Shown here: one piece after another, positions 25,932-35,491 of the stretch
Position numbering within the stretch: position 1 is the stretch's first letter
How the letters are laid out: each line of letters opens with the position of its first letter
Assembly: GCA_903789615.1 (NCBI GenBank)
Contig: CAIFEV010000010.1
Span: 8,566-72,565 of the forward strand
From: an uncultured Lachnospiraceae bacterium
GTDB lineage: Bacteria; Bacillota; Clostridia; Lachnospirales; Lachnospiraceae
DNA: 64,000 bases
Reading direction: 5' to 3'
Notes under the pieces: generated by a model
The model's database searches: none
What the model saw: only the letters and a program-made list of their open reading frames with translations
What the model was told of the DNA's origin: nothing
Program-made: the position numbers and the translations under genes

Positions 25932-27236
25932 TTATGGGCGTACCTGAACGCCGATGTCACCAAATTCCAGGAACGGTCCCGACGGGCTGTCCATAGGCTG
26001 CCATGCGGGAAGCGCCGTGCTTTCCGGTGAGCCGCTTTGCGCAAAGCAGCAGAACGCAGACACCAGCGCATGGCTCAGGGCATAGTCATTTTCCGTCATC
26101 GGACGCCAGCAGCGGCTGAGGGTCCCCATGGTATACCAGAGCTCTGCCGAGTGAAAAGCGCCGGAATCATCGCCCGGAAGCTGTCTTGAGAACCGGAAGT
26201 ACCAAGCCGGTTTCCGGTGCAGCGCGTTGACCGACGTACAGAAATCCACAGCCATCCGGCTCAGAATCTCCGGGAGCATATCCTCTGAATTGGTGCTGAG
26301 AAGATACGGGATGTCAGCCATTTTCCCTTCCGAGACAGCCTTTGCAGGGTCTTCCGGTATCAGCTGCCCGTCAACGTGCGGACAGAGGTGGTTCAGGAGA
26401 TTTCGGTCAGCGGCGGATTTTACCGCAGAGAGAACTTCTTCTGCGGATTTCTGGCGCCACTCTTGCGGTGTGGCACCGAGCAGCTTTGTGATTTTGCTGC
26501 AGTACGTCAGACTGTCCTGTACCGGAGTCACGGCAGCGAATTCATGGCCGACTCCTCCGCCGCTGCTCATGATGGCGCCTGCGATGAGCGGCTTTACGGA
26601 CGGAGAAAGCACCAGCTGCTGGATGCTCATGGCGCCGGCAGACTGGCCGAACAGTGTAATGCGCTTTGGATCCCCGCCAAACGATGAAATATGACGGTGG
26701 ACCCACCGGATTGCCGCAGCCTGATCATACAGACCGTAATTTCCGGTGTGACCGGATTCTTCTTCCAGCTCGCGGCTGCACAGGAACCCAAACACACCAA
26801 GCCGGTAATTGATGCTCACGAAGATCACGCCGCGCTTTGCAAATTCCGTGCCGTCCATGTGCATCTCATTTCCGCAACCGCCCATGAACGCGCCGCCGTG
26901 AATATAGAGGATGACCGGTGCGTGGCTGGCATAGACCGGAGCCCAGATGTTCAGAAACAGGCAGTCTTCGCTGTAGTCAAAATCCATATTTTTCCGAAAT
27001 TCCCGGTAATAGAACGGTTCCGGATCCTTGTCTGCCTCCCGGTCAAAGGTGCGCATCTGTGTGCAGGCAGCGCCGAAAGCCGTGGCATCATACACGCCGT
27101 CCCAAGTCTCCACCGGCTTCGGATATTTCCAGCGCTCTGCAGTGGCGTACCGGATGCCCCGGTATTCCGCGACACCTGCATCGCTGATCAGTCCGAGAAT
27201 TTTTCCGCACCCGGTTTCTTTTTCAATCGTCTTCAT
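25932..27236 (-). CDS. Type-B carboxylesterase
   Basis: The 434-aa alpha/beta hydrolase of the carboxylesterase type B family has YIHGGAFMGG (oxyanion hole), LFGQSAGAMS (nucleophile Ser in GQSAG; GESAG is more usual), TNSEDML (probable acid) and GAFHSAELWY (catalytic His). No signal peptide is evident, so it is probably cytoplasmic. ATG 27236 overlaps the GPH symporter stop (ATGA); readings further upstream fall in the symporter's other frame. The pairing suggests deacylation of an imported esterified glycoside. The family is about 500 aa, so this is a compact member. Confidence 0.85.
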   Translation of the reverse strand: MKTIEKETGCGKILGLISDAGVAEYRGIRYATAERWKYPKPVETWDGVYDATAFGAACTQMRTFDREADKDPEPFYYREFRKNMDFDYSEDCLFLNIWAPVYASHAPVILYIHGGAFMGGCGNEMHMDGTEFAKRGVIFVSINYRLGVFGFLCSRELEEESGHTGNYGLYDQAAAIRWVHRHISSFGGDPKRITLFGQSAGAMSIQQLVLSPSVKPLIAGAIMSSGGGVGHEFAAVTPVQDSLTYCSKITKLLGATPQEWRQKSAEEVLSAVKSAADRNLLNHLCPHVDGQLIPEDPAKAVSEGKMADIPYLLSTNSEDMLPEILSRMAVDFCTSVNALHRKPAWYFRFSRQLPGDDSGAFHSAELWYTMGTLSRCWRPMTENDYALSHALVSAFCCFAQSGSPESTALPAWQPMDSPSGPFLEFGDIGVQVRP

Positions 27237-28675
27237 ACTTTGTCCGCTCCGGCATTTGCTGCACTGTCTGCCTGCGCGGCTTTCCGGCGGGATTCCAGTT
27301 CGTCGTGAACTTCCTGAGCCTTTTTCTGATTCAGATTGTAGATGAGACCGATTCCCACGAGTATGATCAGTGCGCCGATCATCGGAAGAACCAGCATCAG
27401 GATCCGGACATTGGGGCCGAAGGAGTCCGGCTGAACGGATGCGCCTTTGACGAAGCCGATGGCGCCGATCGCCCATGACGTGATAGAGCTGACGATAGCG
27501 GATCCGATCTTGCGGGAGAAGGTATACACGGAGTAGAGTGTGCCGTCCGACCGCTCACCGTTCTTGTATTCCTGATAGTCGATGGCATCCGTCACCAGCG
27601 CCCAGACAAGCATGATGAAAATCGTGCCGCCAAAGCAGGCAACCGTGTTGGCAAACATGAACACGTATGGATTTGCAATCGGGAAAGCCAGCAGAATGGC
27701 ATAACCAATCAGGCTCTGTACAGCACCGATGAGGATCAGGGAGCGCTTGCCTATCTTCCGGGAGAGACGGGGAACCAGCCAGAAAGCCAGAAACATCATG
27801 GGAAGGCTGATATACGAGCTGGCCGCCATAGCCTTGGGCTGATGGTAGTATTCCCGGAACAGATAACTGCTTACACTCTGCGAGGTGTAGAACATGCTTC
27901 CGATGGAAGCGATCATGACGCCTACGAGCGGACGGTTCGTAAAGGCTTCTTTAACTACTTTGAAGAAGCTGAATCTCGCCTTTGCCTTTGTTCCGTCCGC
28001 CTTAACGGAGTACTTGAGCGGCTGTCTCACCCGTTCTTTGGAAAAGATAATCAGCATCGTGTAGAAAATTACGGTTCCGATTCCGGCGATGACAGCCATC
28101 AGAAAATAACCGCCTGCATTCGGATTGTTATTGGCATCCCAGATTGCCAGGGAGACAAGCGGGATAAACAGAATGCCTACGCCCATGCCGCCGAAGGATC
28201 TCGCGCGGGAGAGCTTGGTTCTTTCCACCGGATCGGTTGTGATGACACTTGCCATGGCGCCATACGGCATGGAAGTTCCCGTGTACGCCATTCCGTACAG
28301 AATATAGGAAACGGCAACCCAGGTGTGCTTGAGAAGGGAAGGAAACGAAGAGACATCGGTAAAGCACAGCAGCCCGGATACGGCCAGCGGCACTACGAAC
28401 AGCTTCACCCACGGCTTGAACTTGTCGTCTGTTTTACCTATGTGGAAGTGATCGGGAAGCGAGCCGATCAGCGGATCGTTGATGGCATCCCATATTTTGG
28501 CCACCAGGATCAGTCCGGCCATCCATTTCGGATCGATTCCCAGGACATACGTGCAGAAGGTGAGGAAAAATGCACTCACATACAGGTTGACGAGACTTCC
28601 CCCGAAGTCTCCGCAGAAATATCCGAACTGTTCCAGTACGGATACTTTCTGACTTTCAGGATTTTCTTTTTTCAT
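27233..28675 (-). CDS. GPH-family (glycoside-pentoside-hexuronide) sugar:cation symporter
   Basis: The 480-aa polytopic MFS protein has the GPH hallmark WDAINDPLIGSLPDHF after helix 2 and about twelve hydrophobic segments, and ends in a charged tail. It would import a glycoside or sugar with Na+ or H+. The start lies behind AAGGAGAATCAGAAAGG. It is first in a two-gene operon with the esterase. A TTTTTCTATATTTTG element upstream is shared with the other symporter gene. Confidence 0.85.
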   Translation of the reverse strand: MKKENPESQKVSVLEQFGYFCGDFGGSLVNLYVSAFFLTFCTYVLGIDPKWMAGLILVAKIWDAINDPLIGSLPDHFHIGKTDDKFKPWVKLFVVPLAVSGLLCFTDVSSFPSLLKHTWVAVSYILYGMAYTGTSMPYGAMASVITTDPVERTKLSRARSFGGMGVGILFIPLVSLAIWDANNNPNAGGYFLMAVIAGIGTVIFYTMLIIFSKERVRQPLKYSVKADGTKAKARFSFFKVVKEAFTNRPLVGVMIASIGSMFYTSQSVSSYLFREYYHQPKAMAASSYISLPMMFLAFWLVPRLSRKIGKRSLILIGAVQSLIGYAILLAFPIANPYVFMFANTVACFGGTIFIMLVWALVTDAIDYQEYKNGERSDGTLYSVYTFSRKIGSAIVSSITSWAIGAIGFVKGASVQPDSFGPNVRILMLVLPMIGALIILVGIGLIYNLNQKKAQEVHDELESRRKAAQADSAANAGADKV

Positions 28676-28755
28676 CCTTTCTGATTCTCCTTTCAGACAA
28701 GCGGATCGAATGGTGACGATCGTTTTATTGCCTGTAGCATACGGAGAAACATATT

Positions 28756-28770
28756 CAAAATATAGAAAAA
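28756..28770 (-). promoter_or_regulatory. Shared AT-rich upstream element (candidate regulator site)
   Basis: On the minus strand TTTTTCTATATTTTG lies about 80 bp before the GPH symporter start at 28675. TTTTTCTATATAAAG occurs at 30122-30136 on the plus strand before the second GPH gene. Eleven consecutive bases are identical and both point towards the symporter they precede. Confidence 0.4.
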
Positions 28771-28832
28771 TATATCACGAATCAGGATGATCTGTCACTA
28801 AGAAGAGAGTTCTTGCGAAGCGCAGACTGGTT

Positions 28833-30041
28833 TTATACCTTACTCTGTCTCCTGTACTCCCCGGGCGTCTTTCCGTACTGCCGCCGGAAGACTTTGACGA
28901 AATAGTTGGCGTCCCCGATTCCGACGATCTGACTGATCTCCTGGATGCTTTTGTCCGAGGAACCGAGCAGGAACGCGGCTTTCTGCATCCGGAAGCGGTT
29001 GAGGTATTCGATCGGCGTGACTCCGTACTCCTTCCGGAAGACCTGGACCAGTTTTGTGCGGGAGGTCTCCAGGTCCGCCGCCATCTTGTCCAGCCGGATC
29101 TTCCGGAAGTATTCGTGCTCCAGGTAGTACAGGGCGCTCTGCGCCAGCGCGCTGTGCGTGTGTTCCGAGTTTGCGGTCACGGCGCGGCAGATGGAAAGAA
29201 CCATCTCTTCCTTTGCCTGCAGAATCCGGGACACGGACTGCGCGGACATGACGGCGCGCGTGTTTTCCGACGTGATGCGGTCGATGAGAATGGGTGGAAC
29301 CCCGGCCTCAAGAGCCGCAATCCGGGCACTCGTCCGGGTGATGGCGGCACCGATCCGCTCGTTTTCAAGTGTTGTTCCGATCCGTTTCAGATACGAGACG
29401 TCCTGCTGCATGTTGCGCAGGTTGAGGAGCGCAGAGCGCGCCCGCCCCCGGCGGATGTCATCCATGAAATGCTGCTCGTACTCATAGCGCTGCTGGAGTC
29501 TGCGGATGTAGTGATCGCGGCTGTCCCCGCGGGAATCATCCTGCCCGTCTGTCCCGTCCGGTCCGGCAGCACTTTGCCGGACTCTCTGGATTTCGCGCTG
29601 AGACGACTCCGGATCGCAGATCCGGATCAATGACTGGATGATTTCCTCCATGCGCCTCTCCGTCATTTCAGGGTATGATTCCCGGTACGAGAGAAAATCG
29701 CGAACGCTCAGATCCGGAATCTGGTATTTCTTCAGGATGTCAGCGGCGTCCCTGGCGGACATCGGAGACGGGGCGAAGGGACCGAAAAGAAACAGCTTAT
29801 CCCTGAGGGATACGAGCGCAATTTCTATGTAAAAAGGATCCTGGACCAGTGTGACTGCGCCCGGCTGTGCATTCATGCGCAGTGCGTTCAGGCCGGAGAC
29901 GGAGAAAAGCTGCTGAACCGGATGCAGCCGGTGCCGCCCGGCAAATGCTGCCTCCCGCTCTTCATTGCCGGATGACAGTTCCAGGATATCCAGATGAAAC
30001 AGCTCCCGGACCATCTGCAGGCCGGTTTCCAGTGAGTCCAT
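28833..30041 (-). CDS. AraC-family transcriptional regulator
   Basis: The 402-aa protein ends in an AraC double helix-turn-helix (LDKMAADLETSRTKLVQVFRKEYGVTPIEYL, then IQEISQIVGIGDANYFVKVFRRQYGKTPGEYRR). The N-terminal 290 residues are related in outline to the AraC protein at 24717 and may be an effector domain, not a standard AraC cupin. It is divergent from the second GPH symporter/GH2 operon, so it is the likely regulator. ATTATA at 30101-30106 gives a minus-strand TATAAT about 60 bp before its start. Confidence 0.85.
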   Translation of the reverse strand: MDSLETGLQMVRELFHLDILELSSGNEEREAAFAGRHRLHPVQQLFSVSGLNALRMNAQPGAVTLVQDPFYIEIALVSLRDKLFLFGPFAPSPMSARDAADILKKYQIPDLSVRDFLSYRESYPEMTERRMEEIIQSLIRICDPESSQREIQRVRQSAAGPDGTDGQDDSRGDSRDHYIRRLQQRYEYEQHFMDDIRRGRARSALLNLRNMQQDVSYLKRIGTTLENERIGAAITRTSARIAALEAGVPPILIDRITSENTRAVMSAQSVSRILQAKEEMVLSICRAVTANSEHTHSALAQSALYYLEHEYFRKIRLDKMAADLETSRTKLVQVFRKEYGVTPIEYLNRFRMQKAAFLLGSSDKSIQEISQIVGIGDANYFVKVFRRQYGKTPGEYRRQSKV

Positions 30042-30121
30042 GCGGCCTCCTTCCTGACGCTTTTGCTGCTTTGTGCGGGGAAAATAAAGAAAGCTGTTCT
30101 ATTATACTGTTTACTGTCTTA

Positions 30122-30136
30122 TTTTTCTATATAAAG
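30122..30136 (+). promoter_or_regulatory. Shared AT-rich upstream element, second copy
   Basis: TTTTTCTATATAAAG lies in the divergent region between the AraC gene and the GPH symporter and matches the minus-strand copy at 28756-28770. It may be an operator recognised by one of the local AraC proteins. Confidence 0.4.
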
Positions 30137-30228
30137 TCTTCCTTACAATGGTATTCTCTGTGCATCACGAAACACGGCAGCGGCGCGGCAGGGAACCGGA
30201 CGCAGCCGGAAATGTCAGGAGGAAAGAA

Positions 30229-31740
30229 ATGGGTAATCAGGCTAAGGCCGGCTATGAGAAATATCAGAAGCCGGGAGGAATTCACTATGTGCCGGTATGG
30301 AGAATTTTCGGATTTTCCGGAGCCAACATGGCGGTTAATCTGTACATGGGACTGACGATGATCATGTCCTACTATCTGAACGGGTATGTCGGAATGGCGG
30401 TTATTCTGGCGTCCAGCTTTTCGACGATCATGCGTCTGTGGGACGGCGTCACCGATCCGCTGGTAGGTTTTCTGGTTGATCGTTTCCGGGAAACGGAGAA
30501 AATGGGGAAAACCAGGCTGTGCCTGATCGCCGGCGGCGTTCTGCTGTTCATCAACAGCTTCCTGATGTTCAACGTGACCGACCGCCTGCCGGAAGGTGCG
30601 CTGCGCCCGGTATTTTTCATCATCTTTACACTGATCTACTATATCGGATACACATTCCTGAACATCAGCAATCACGTCGGCAACGTATGTCTGACCAATG
30701 ATCCGAAGCAGCGGCCGATTCTCTCGATCGTCGGAACCGTTCTGGTACGGATTATGCGCGCGGTGATGCAGATTGTCGTTGCTGCGCTGGCTGTGAAGTA
30801 CGGCTCTATGGCAAGTGCACAGCTTTTCCACGAGTACTGGCTGATCGTTGCACTGATCGCGACAGCCGGCATCGTGATTGCTTACATCTCCATCGCACCC
30901 AAGGATATTCCGGAATTTTCCGAGACAAGTGCGGAAAAGAAACCGGATATAAAGTTCTCGGATTATCTGGATGTACTGAGGTACAATCGCCCTCTGCAGA
31001 TGATGATCGTAACGAGAGCGACGGATATGCTGGCAAATACATGCAAGACCAGCGCGATTCTGCTCGTACTTTACGGTATCGCAGCAGGCAACTACAAACT
31101 CTCCGGCGGATGGACCATGTACACGACGATTGTAGGTCTCATCATGATGGCGCTTGGAGTCGGCGCGATCGGGAGTCGTTTCGGCCTGAAGAAAGCCATG
31201 CAGATTGGTTCCTGGGGTGTGGTTGTCATGGACTTTGTGGCGATTCTCATCTGGCTGCTCATGGACCCGAAGACGCTGAACCTGCCGGGGTATACCAACG
31301 GATACGGAGAAGCGTTCAGCGGATTTACCGCATTTACCATTCTGTTGTTCCTGGTGACGGTCGTGGGCGGCGGTTTTCAGATGATTACCAGCTCTATTAT
31401 CCCGCCGATGATTGCGGATGTGAATGACTACGAGGCATCGCGCTCCGGAAAATATATTCCGGGAATGGTCGGCACCCTGTTCTCTTTCATGGACAAGATG
31501 ATCAGTTCCTTCGGGCCGCTTCTGGTCGGTGTCGGTTTCGCGACGATCGGCTTTGCCGACAAATTCCCGGATCTGAACACTCCGTACAGTTTCAAACTTC
31601 TGGCGGTTGCGCTTCTGTTTTATTACGGGCTGGAACTCATCGGCGCTGCCTGCAACATTGTGGCGATGAAATTCTACGATCTGACTCCGGAAAAAATGAA
31701 AGAAGTTGAGATGACGATCGACGAAATGAGGAGAGAATGA
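30229..31740 (+). CDS. GPH-family sugar:cation symporter
   Basis: The 503-aa polytopic membrane protein shows MRLWDGVTDPLVGFLVDRFR, the GPH signature, and about twelve hydrophobic segments. ATG 30229 lies behind AGGAGGAAAGAA; the upstream reading lacks support. The stop overlaps the glycosidase start by 4 bp, so it likely imports the substrate of that enzyme. It is a distant paralogue of the symporter at 27233-28675. Confidence 0.87.
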   Translation: MGNQAKAGYEKYQKPGGIHYVPVWRIFGFSGANMAVNLYMGLTMIMSYYLNGYVGMAVILASSFSTIMRLWDGVTDPLVGFLVDRFRETEKMGKTRLCLIAGGVLLFINSFLMFNVTDRLPEGALRPVFFIIFTLIYYIGYTFLNISNHVGNVCLTNDPKQRPILSIVGTVLVRIMRAVMQIVVAALAVKYGSMASAQLFHEYWLIVALIATAGIVIAYISIAPKDIPEFSETSAEKKPDIKFSDYLDVLRYNRPLQMMIVTRATDMLANTCKTSAILLVLYGIAAGNYKLSGGWTMYTTIVGLIMMALGVGAIGSRFGLKKAMQIGSWGVVVMDFVAILIWLLMDPKTLNLPGYTNGYGEAFSGFTAFTILLFLVTVVGGGFQMITSSIIPPMIADVNDYEASRSGKYIPGMVGTLFSFMDKMISSFGPLLVGVGFATIGFADKFPDLNTPYSFKLLAVALLFYYGLELIGAACNIVAMKFYDLTPEKMKEVEMTIDEMRRE

Positions 31741-33998
31741 ACCGGATTGCGATCAATGACGCCTGGCAGTTTGTAAAACTGCCGGGCTGCTCTATGCAGA
31801 CGCTGCGGGAGACGGCAAAGGGCAGGTCCGCGTGGCCGCAGGAAATACGGGAAAAAATCGAAAGCGCGTCGGCAGAGACCGTCTGCCTGCCGCACACCTG
31901 GTACCGCGACGAGGACGCGTACCGGGGACTGACGATGTATGAAAAAGAAGTGACCGCAGATCCTGCCTGGGAGTGTCTGTTCGTGGACGTCCCGGCGGCC
32001 GACCAGCAGGCGCTTATCTTTGCTAACGGGACGCTCATCGCCGATCACAAGGGCGGATACAGCGCCTTCCGCGGCGAAGTCCCGGAAAGACTCATCCGGG
32101 CGGGACACTTTACGCTGCGGATCTTTGTGTCCAACGAAGTGAATGATGAGATATCGCCGCTTGCCGGTGATTTTGCCGTCTACGGAGGACTTTACCGCGG
32201 CGTGAATCTTATCGTGGCGGCAAAAACACACTTTGATTATCTGTACTACGGAACCAATGGCGTCACGGCCCGTACAGCGATTTCGGACACCGGTGCAGGA
32301 AAACTGTTCCTGACACCGCACGTAAAAGCGCCGGAAGGCGTGACGGCAGCCGTGCGGTATACGCTCCTGGACGGTTCCGGGGAAGTGCGGGCCCGGATAA
32401 CGGGCGGTCCGGAGGAAGAAAAAATTCTGGAAATCGGAGATCCGCACCGCTGGGACGGGAAGAAAGATCCGTATCTCTATACCCTGCGGGCGGAACTGTT
32501 TTCCGACGGACAGGTATCTGACTGCATGGAAGAACACGTCGGTTTCCGGTCGGTCAGCCTGAGTGCCGACAGCGGATTTTACCTGAACGGCAGACATCTT
32601 CGTATTAACGGCGTCTCCTGTCACCAGGATCGCGCGGGGGGGTTCAACGCAAAACGGGAGGTGGACATTGACCGGGATTTTGCATTTGCCGGGGAAATCG
32701 GGGCGAACGCGCTCCGGCTGTCCCACTATCAGCACCCGCAGCGCGCTTACGATCTGGCGGATCGGAATGGATACTTGGTCTGGGCGGAGATCCCGATGCT
32801 AAAGCTTCCGCCTGCGGACGCGGTTCTTGAAAACGCGAAGCAGCAGCTTGCGGAACTGATTCTGCAGAACCTGCATCACCCGTCTGTTTTCTGCTGGGGG
32901 ATCCAGAACGAGATCGGAATGTATGGCGACGCCCCGTATATGTACGATGCCCTGCAGGAGCTGAAAGAGGAGGCGAAGCGGCTGGATCCGGACAGACCCG
33001 TCGCCGGCGCCAATCTGTATACCGTGAAGGCGGGCAGCGGCCTGAACGCCGCGACCGACATGGTCGGTTATAACATCTATTTCGGGTGGTACTACGGGAA
33101 GATGCAGGACTATGACGCGTTTCTTGACAGGCTGCACGAAAAAAGACCCCGGCTGCCGCTCGGGATCAGCGAGTATGGCGTCGACGCCAGCCCGAAACTG
33201 CATTCGGCGGACCCGAAGGTGCGGGATTATTCCGAGGAATACCAGGCGCTCTTCCACGAGACGGTGTACCCGATTTTCAAAAGCAAGCCGTATCTGTGGG
33301 GGACATTTGTCTGGAATCTGTTTGACTTCGCAAGCCCCATGCGCCGGGAAGGCGGCGTGGTGAACCGCAACCAGAAAGGCCTTGTGACCTTTGACCGGAC
33401 GGTCCGCAAGGACGCCTTCTATTATTACAAGGCGCAGTGGTCGGACGAGCCATTTGTCCACATCTGCTCCAGGCGTTTCGTTCACCGCACGGAGTCTGCT
33501 ATCCCCGTCCGCCTGTACACCAATCAGCCGTCAGTCTCTCTTATGGTAAATGGCGTCTCCTTCGGCGAAAGGACAAATGACGGGAACGGCACGGTAGTCT
33601 TTGAAGACGTCCTGCTTCGCATGGGAGAAAATCGCATCGAGGCGGTTTCCGGCGCCCTGCGGGATGCCTGCGTGTTCATACGGACGGACACGCCGGATGA
33701 GAGCTACACGCTGCCGGACAGCGGTGCGGGCAAAACGGTCCGCAACTGGTTCCTGACGGATGATGACATTGTCCGGGAAGGATACTACTCCATAAAGGAC
33801 ACGGCAAATGATCTCCTTGCGGACGCCAGAAGCCGGGCAGTGATCAAGCGCTTTGCTCCGGATCTCTTCCGCCTGATGACGACGCGGGATGTTGTTCCGC
33901 TCGGCCTTCCACTGCAGAGCATTCTCAGCCGCAACCCGGACGGGATCGACCAGAAGGCGCTGAACGACGCACTCAACCAGATACCGGCGGAAGAGTGA
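31737..33998 (+). CDS. Glycoside hydrolase family 2 (beta-galactosidase-like)
   Basis: This 753-aa protein has no signal peptide, so it is probably cytoplasmic. The domain order is sugar-binding (about 1-180), Ig-like (180-280) and TIM barrel (280-560). CWGIQNEIGMYGD carries the acid/base Glu and LGISEYGVDA the nucleophile Glu; a further C-terminal Ig-like domain follows. Substrate could be a beta-galactoside, glucuronide or mannoside. Coupling to a GPH symporter (ATGA) suggests hydrolysis of an imported oligosaccharide or glycoside. The C-terminal 100 residues (SIKDTANDLLADARSR onward) look like an extra helical module. Confidence 0.87.
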   Translation: MNRIAINDAWQFVKLPGCSMQTLRETAKGRSAWPQEIREKIESASAETVCLPHTWYRDEDAYRGLTMYEKEVTADPAWECLFVDVPAADQQALIFANGTLIADHKGGYSAFRGEVPERLIRAGHFTLRIFVSNEVNDEISPLAGDFAVYGGLYRGVNLIVAAKTHFDYLYYGTNGVTARTAISDTGAGKLFLTPHVKAPEGVTAAVRYTLLDGSGEVRARITGGPEEEKILEIGDPHRWDGKKDPYLYTLRAELFSDGQVSDCMEEHVGFRSVSLSADSGFYLNGRHLRINGVSCHQDRAGGFNAKREVDIDRDFAFAGEIGANALRLSHYQHPQRAYDLADRNGYLVWAEIPMLKLPPADAVLENAKQQLAELILQNLHHPSVFCWGIQNEIGMYGDAPYMYDALQELKEEAKRLDPDRPVAGANLYTVKAGSGLNAATDMVGYNIYFGWYYGKMQDYDAFLDRLHEKRPRLPLGISEYGVDASPKLHSADPKVRDYSEEYQALFHETVYPIFKSKPYLWGTFVWNLFDFASPMRREGGVVNRNQKGLVTFDRTVRKDAFYYYKAQWSDEPFVHICSRRFVHRTESAIPVRLYTNQPSVSLMVNGVSFGERTNDGNGTVVFEDVLLRMGENRIEAVSGALRDACVFIRTDTPDESYTLPDSGAGKTVRNWFLTDDDIVREGYYSIKDTANDLLADARSRAVIKRFAPDLFRLMTTRDVVPLGLPLQSILSRNPDGIDQKALNDALNQIPAEE

Positions 33999-34069
33999 AG
34001 CCGGAGTGATAGCAGAATCCCTCTTGAAATAATAAGCGCGGATTGCATTGTGACGAGAAACATCCGGGA

Positions 34070-34366
34070 TTTCAGCAAAAGGCTCGATTTATATCAATCT
34101 CGCTGATTATTTTATAGGATATTTGCATACATTTAAGCAAAACAAGGAGTTCCTGCTGCTTCCGCTTATATTTTCACAGGATTCGGCGCGTAAAATCCAG
34201 CGGAAAGCAGGTTGGTGCCAATTTTAGCTGAAACCGTCACGGAATCTACCCCTGAACATTCAGCAAAAAGCAAGTTGGGGTCCATTTTAGCTGAAACCGT
34301 CATCGATCCGGCTCCTTCAATTCAGCAAAAAACAAACTACTGGAAGCCATTCCGATCTTCTGAATA
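34070..34366. repeat. 63-bp-period hairpin array L4
   Basis: This array lies in the 613-bp gap between the glycosidase and the DeoR gene. First half-sites start at 34070 (TTTCAGC), 34132 (TTTAAGC), 34195 (ATCCAGC), 34258 (ATTCAGC) and 34320 (ATTCAGC). Second half-sites start at 34102 (GCTGATT), 34165 (GCTTATA), 34227 (GCTGAAA), 34290 (GCTGAAA) and a displaced TCTGAAT at 34359. Spacing is 32-33 bp within the first four units. TTTAAGC/GCTTATA looks like a compensated stem. A loop contains AGCAAGTT. Confidence 0.75.
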
Positions 34367-34416
34367 TGTGAAATGAACCGCCTTTAACAGGAAAGTTTTC
34401 CCGGGCTCACCCATAA

Positions 34417-34458
34417 CACCCCGGCGTCCGTCTGTTCACGGATGCCGGGGTGCTTTGT
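34417..34458. terminator. Strong GC hairpin downstream of the GH2 gene
   Basis: CACCCCGGCGTCCG (34417-34430) pairs with CGGATGCCGGGGTG (34439-34452) with one G-T, followed by CTTTGTCT. The stem is strong but the T-run weak. It could serve the plus-strand operon. The remaining bases up to 34611 show nothing else I can support. Confidence 0.6.
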
Positions 34459-34611
34459 CTGTTGTCTGCCGGGCAATTCCATCATTTCGGGTGAATGGCC
34501 TTAAGCGTCACCCTGAATATCTGGATAGTGAGCACAAAATGAACATAAATGAACATCTGCCAACCTGAATGCCATCCGTTGAAAAGGTTTGAAGCAGATG
34601 GTAGCATAAAC

Positions 34612-35397
34612 TTACGAGTGCGGAGGACGGGAAGAAGAGCAGGAAAGAAGCGCGCAGCCGGCTGCCTTTACGGCATCGGACAGAGGGGCGGAAGGGTGCG
34701 CGTCGGTGATCAGCGTGGCAATGTCGGAAAAATCCGACAGGCGGATGAAGCCCTGACAGTTCTCTTTGGAGGAGTCGCAGAGAACGGCGGTTTTCAAGGC
34801 TCCCCGGATCATGTGGCGTTTGATCATCGCCTGGGAACTGTCCCCTTCGTACAGCCCGGACGGGCGGACGGCCTTGCAGGAGATAAAAGCTGCGTCAGCG
34901 CTGAAACCGGACAGAAACGACGAGGCGTACTCGCCGATGGTGGAGTAGCTGTTGTGCTTTACGACGCCGGGGCAGAGAAAACAGGTGACAGACCGGGCGG
35001 TGTTGAGTTTCAGCGCGACGTCGATCCCGTTTGTAATCACCGTCATGTTCTCGTGAGCCGTTATGTAGGGCACGAGATACGAGACGGTGGAAGAAGAGTC
35101 CAGAAACAGGACCATGTTGTCGTGCAGAAGTGTGGCAGCCAGCCGGGCAATGGCGCTCTTTTTGTCCCGGTTCTCCAGGACGCGGCGGGCCGCTGCGGAT
35201 TCTTTTGAAGAAGAAGGAGTAAGAGACACCGCGCCGAAGTGACGGATGACGAGGCCCTCTTCTTCCATTCGGATGAGATCCCGCCGCATGGTGGAGCGGG
35301 ACGCGTAAACATGGGCGCAGAGCTGGTCAGTGGAAAGAGCGCTGTCCGACTCTTTCAGAAGTGTGAGGATTTCCTGTCTGCGCTGTGTGTATGCCAT
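34612..35397 (-). CDS. DeoR-family transcriptional regulator
   Basis: The 261-aa protein has an N-terminal winged helix (TQRRQEILTLLKESDSALSTDQLCAHVYASRSTMRRDLIRMEEEGLVIRHFGAV is cut here into its parts: helix-turn-helix at about 18-45, wing to 55). The DeoR C-terminal sugar-phosphate sensor domain follows (LFLDSSSTVSYLVPYI, then DAAFISCKAV). It is divergent from the class II aldolase and fucose isomerase genes and most likely represses them until a sugar phosphate accumulates. Confidence 0.88.
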   Translation of the reverse strand: MAYTQRRQEILTLLKESDSALSTDQLCAHVYASRSTMRRDLIRMEEEGLVIRHFGAVSLTPSSSKESAAARRVLENRDKKSAIARLAATLLHDNMVLFLDSSSTVSYLVPYITAHENMTVITNGIDVALKLNTARSVTCFLCPGVVKHNSYSTIGEYASSFLSGFSADAAFISCKAVRPSGLYEGDSSQAMIKRHMIRGALKTAVLCDSSKENCQGFIRLSDFSDIATLITDAHPSAPLSDAVKAAGCALLSCSSSRPPHS

Positions 35398-35491
35398 GCT
35401 TTCTCCTTCAGGCCGCCTGCGCAGGATCTGCTGAGCGGACGGAACGTGCTGTTTAATTCTAAGTATACATCAGAAAGGCGGAGCTACGGGT

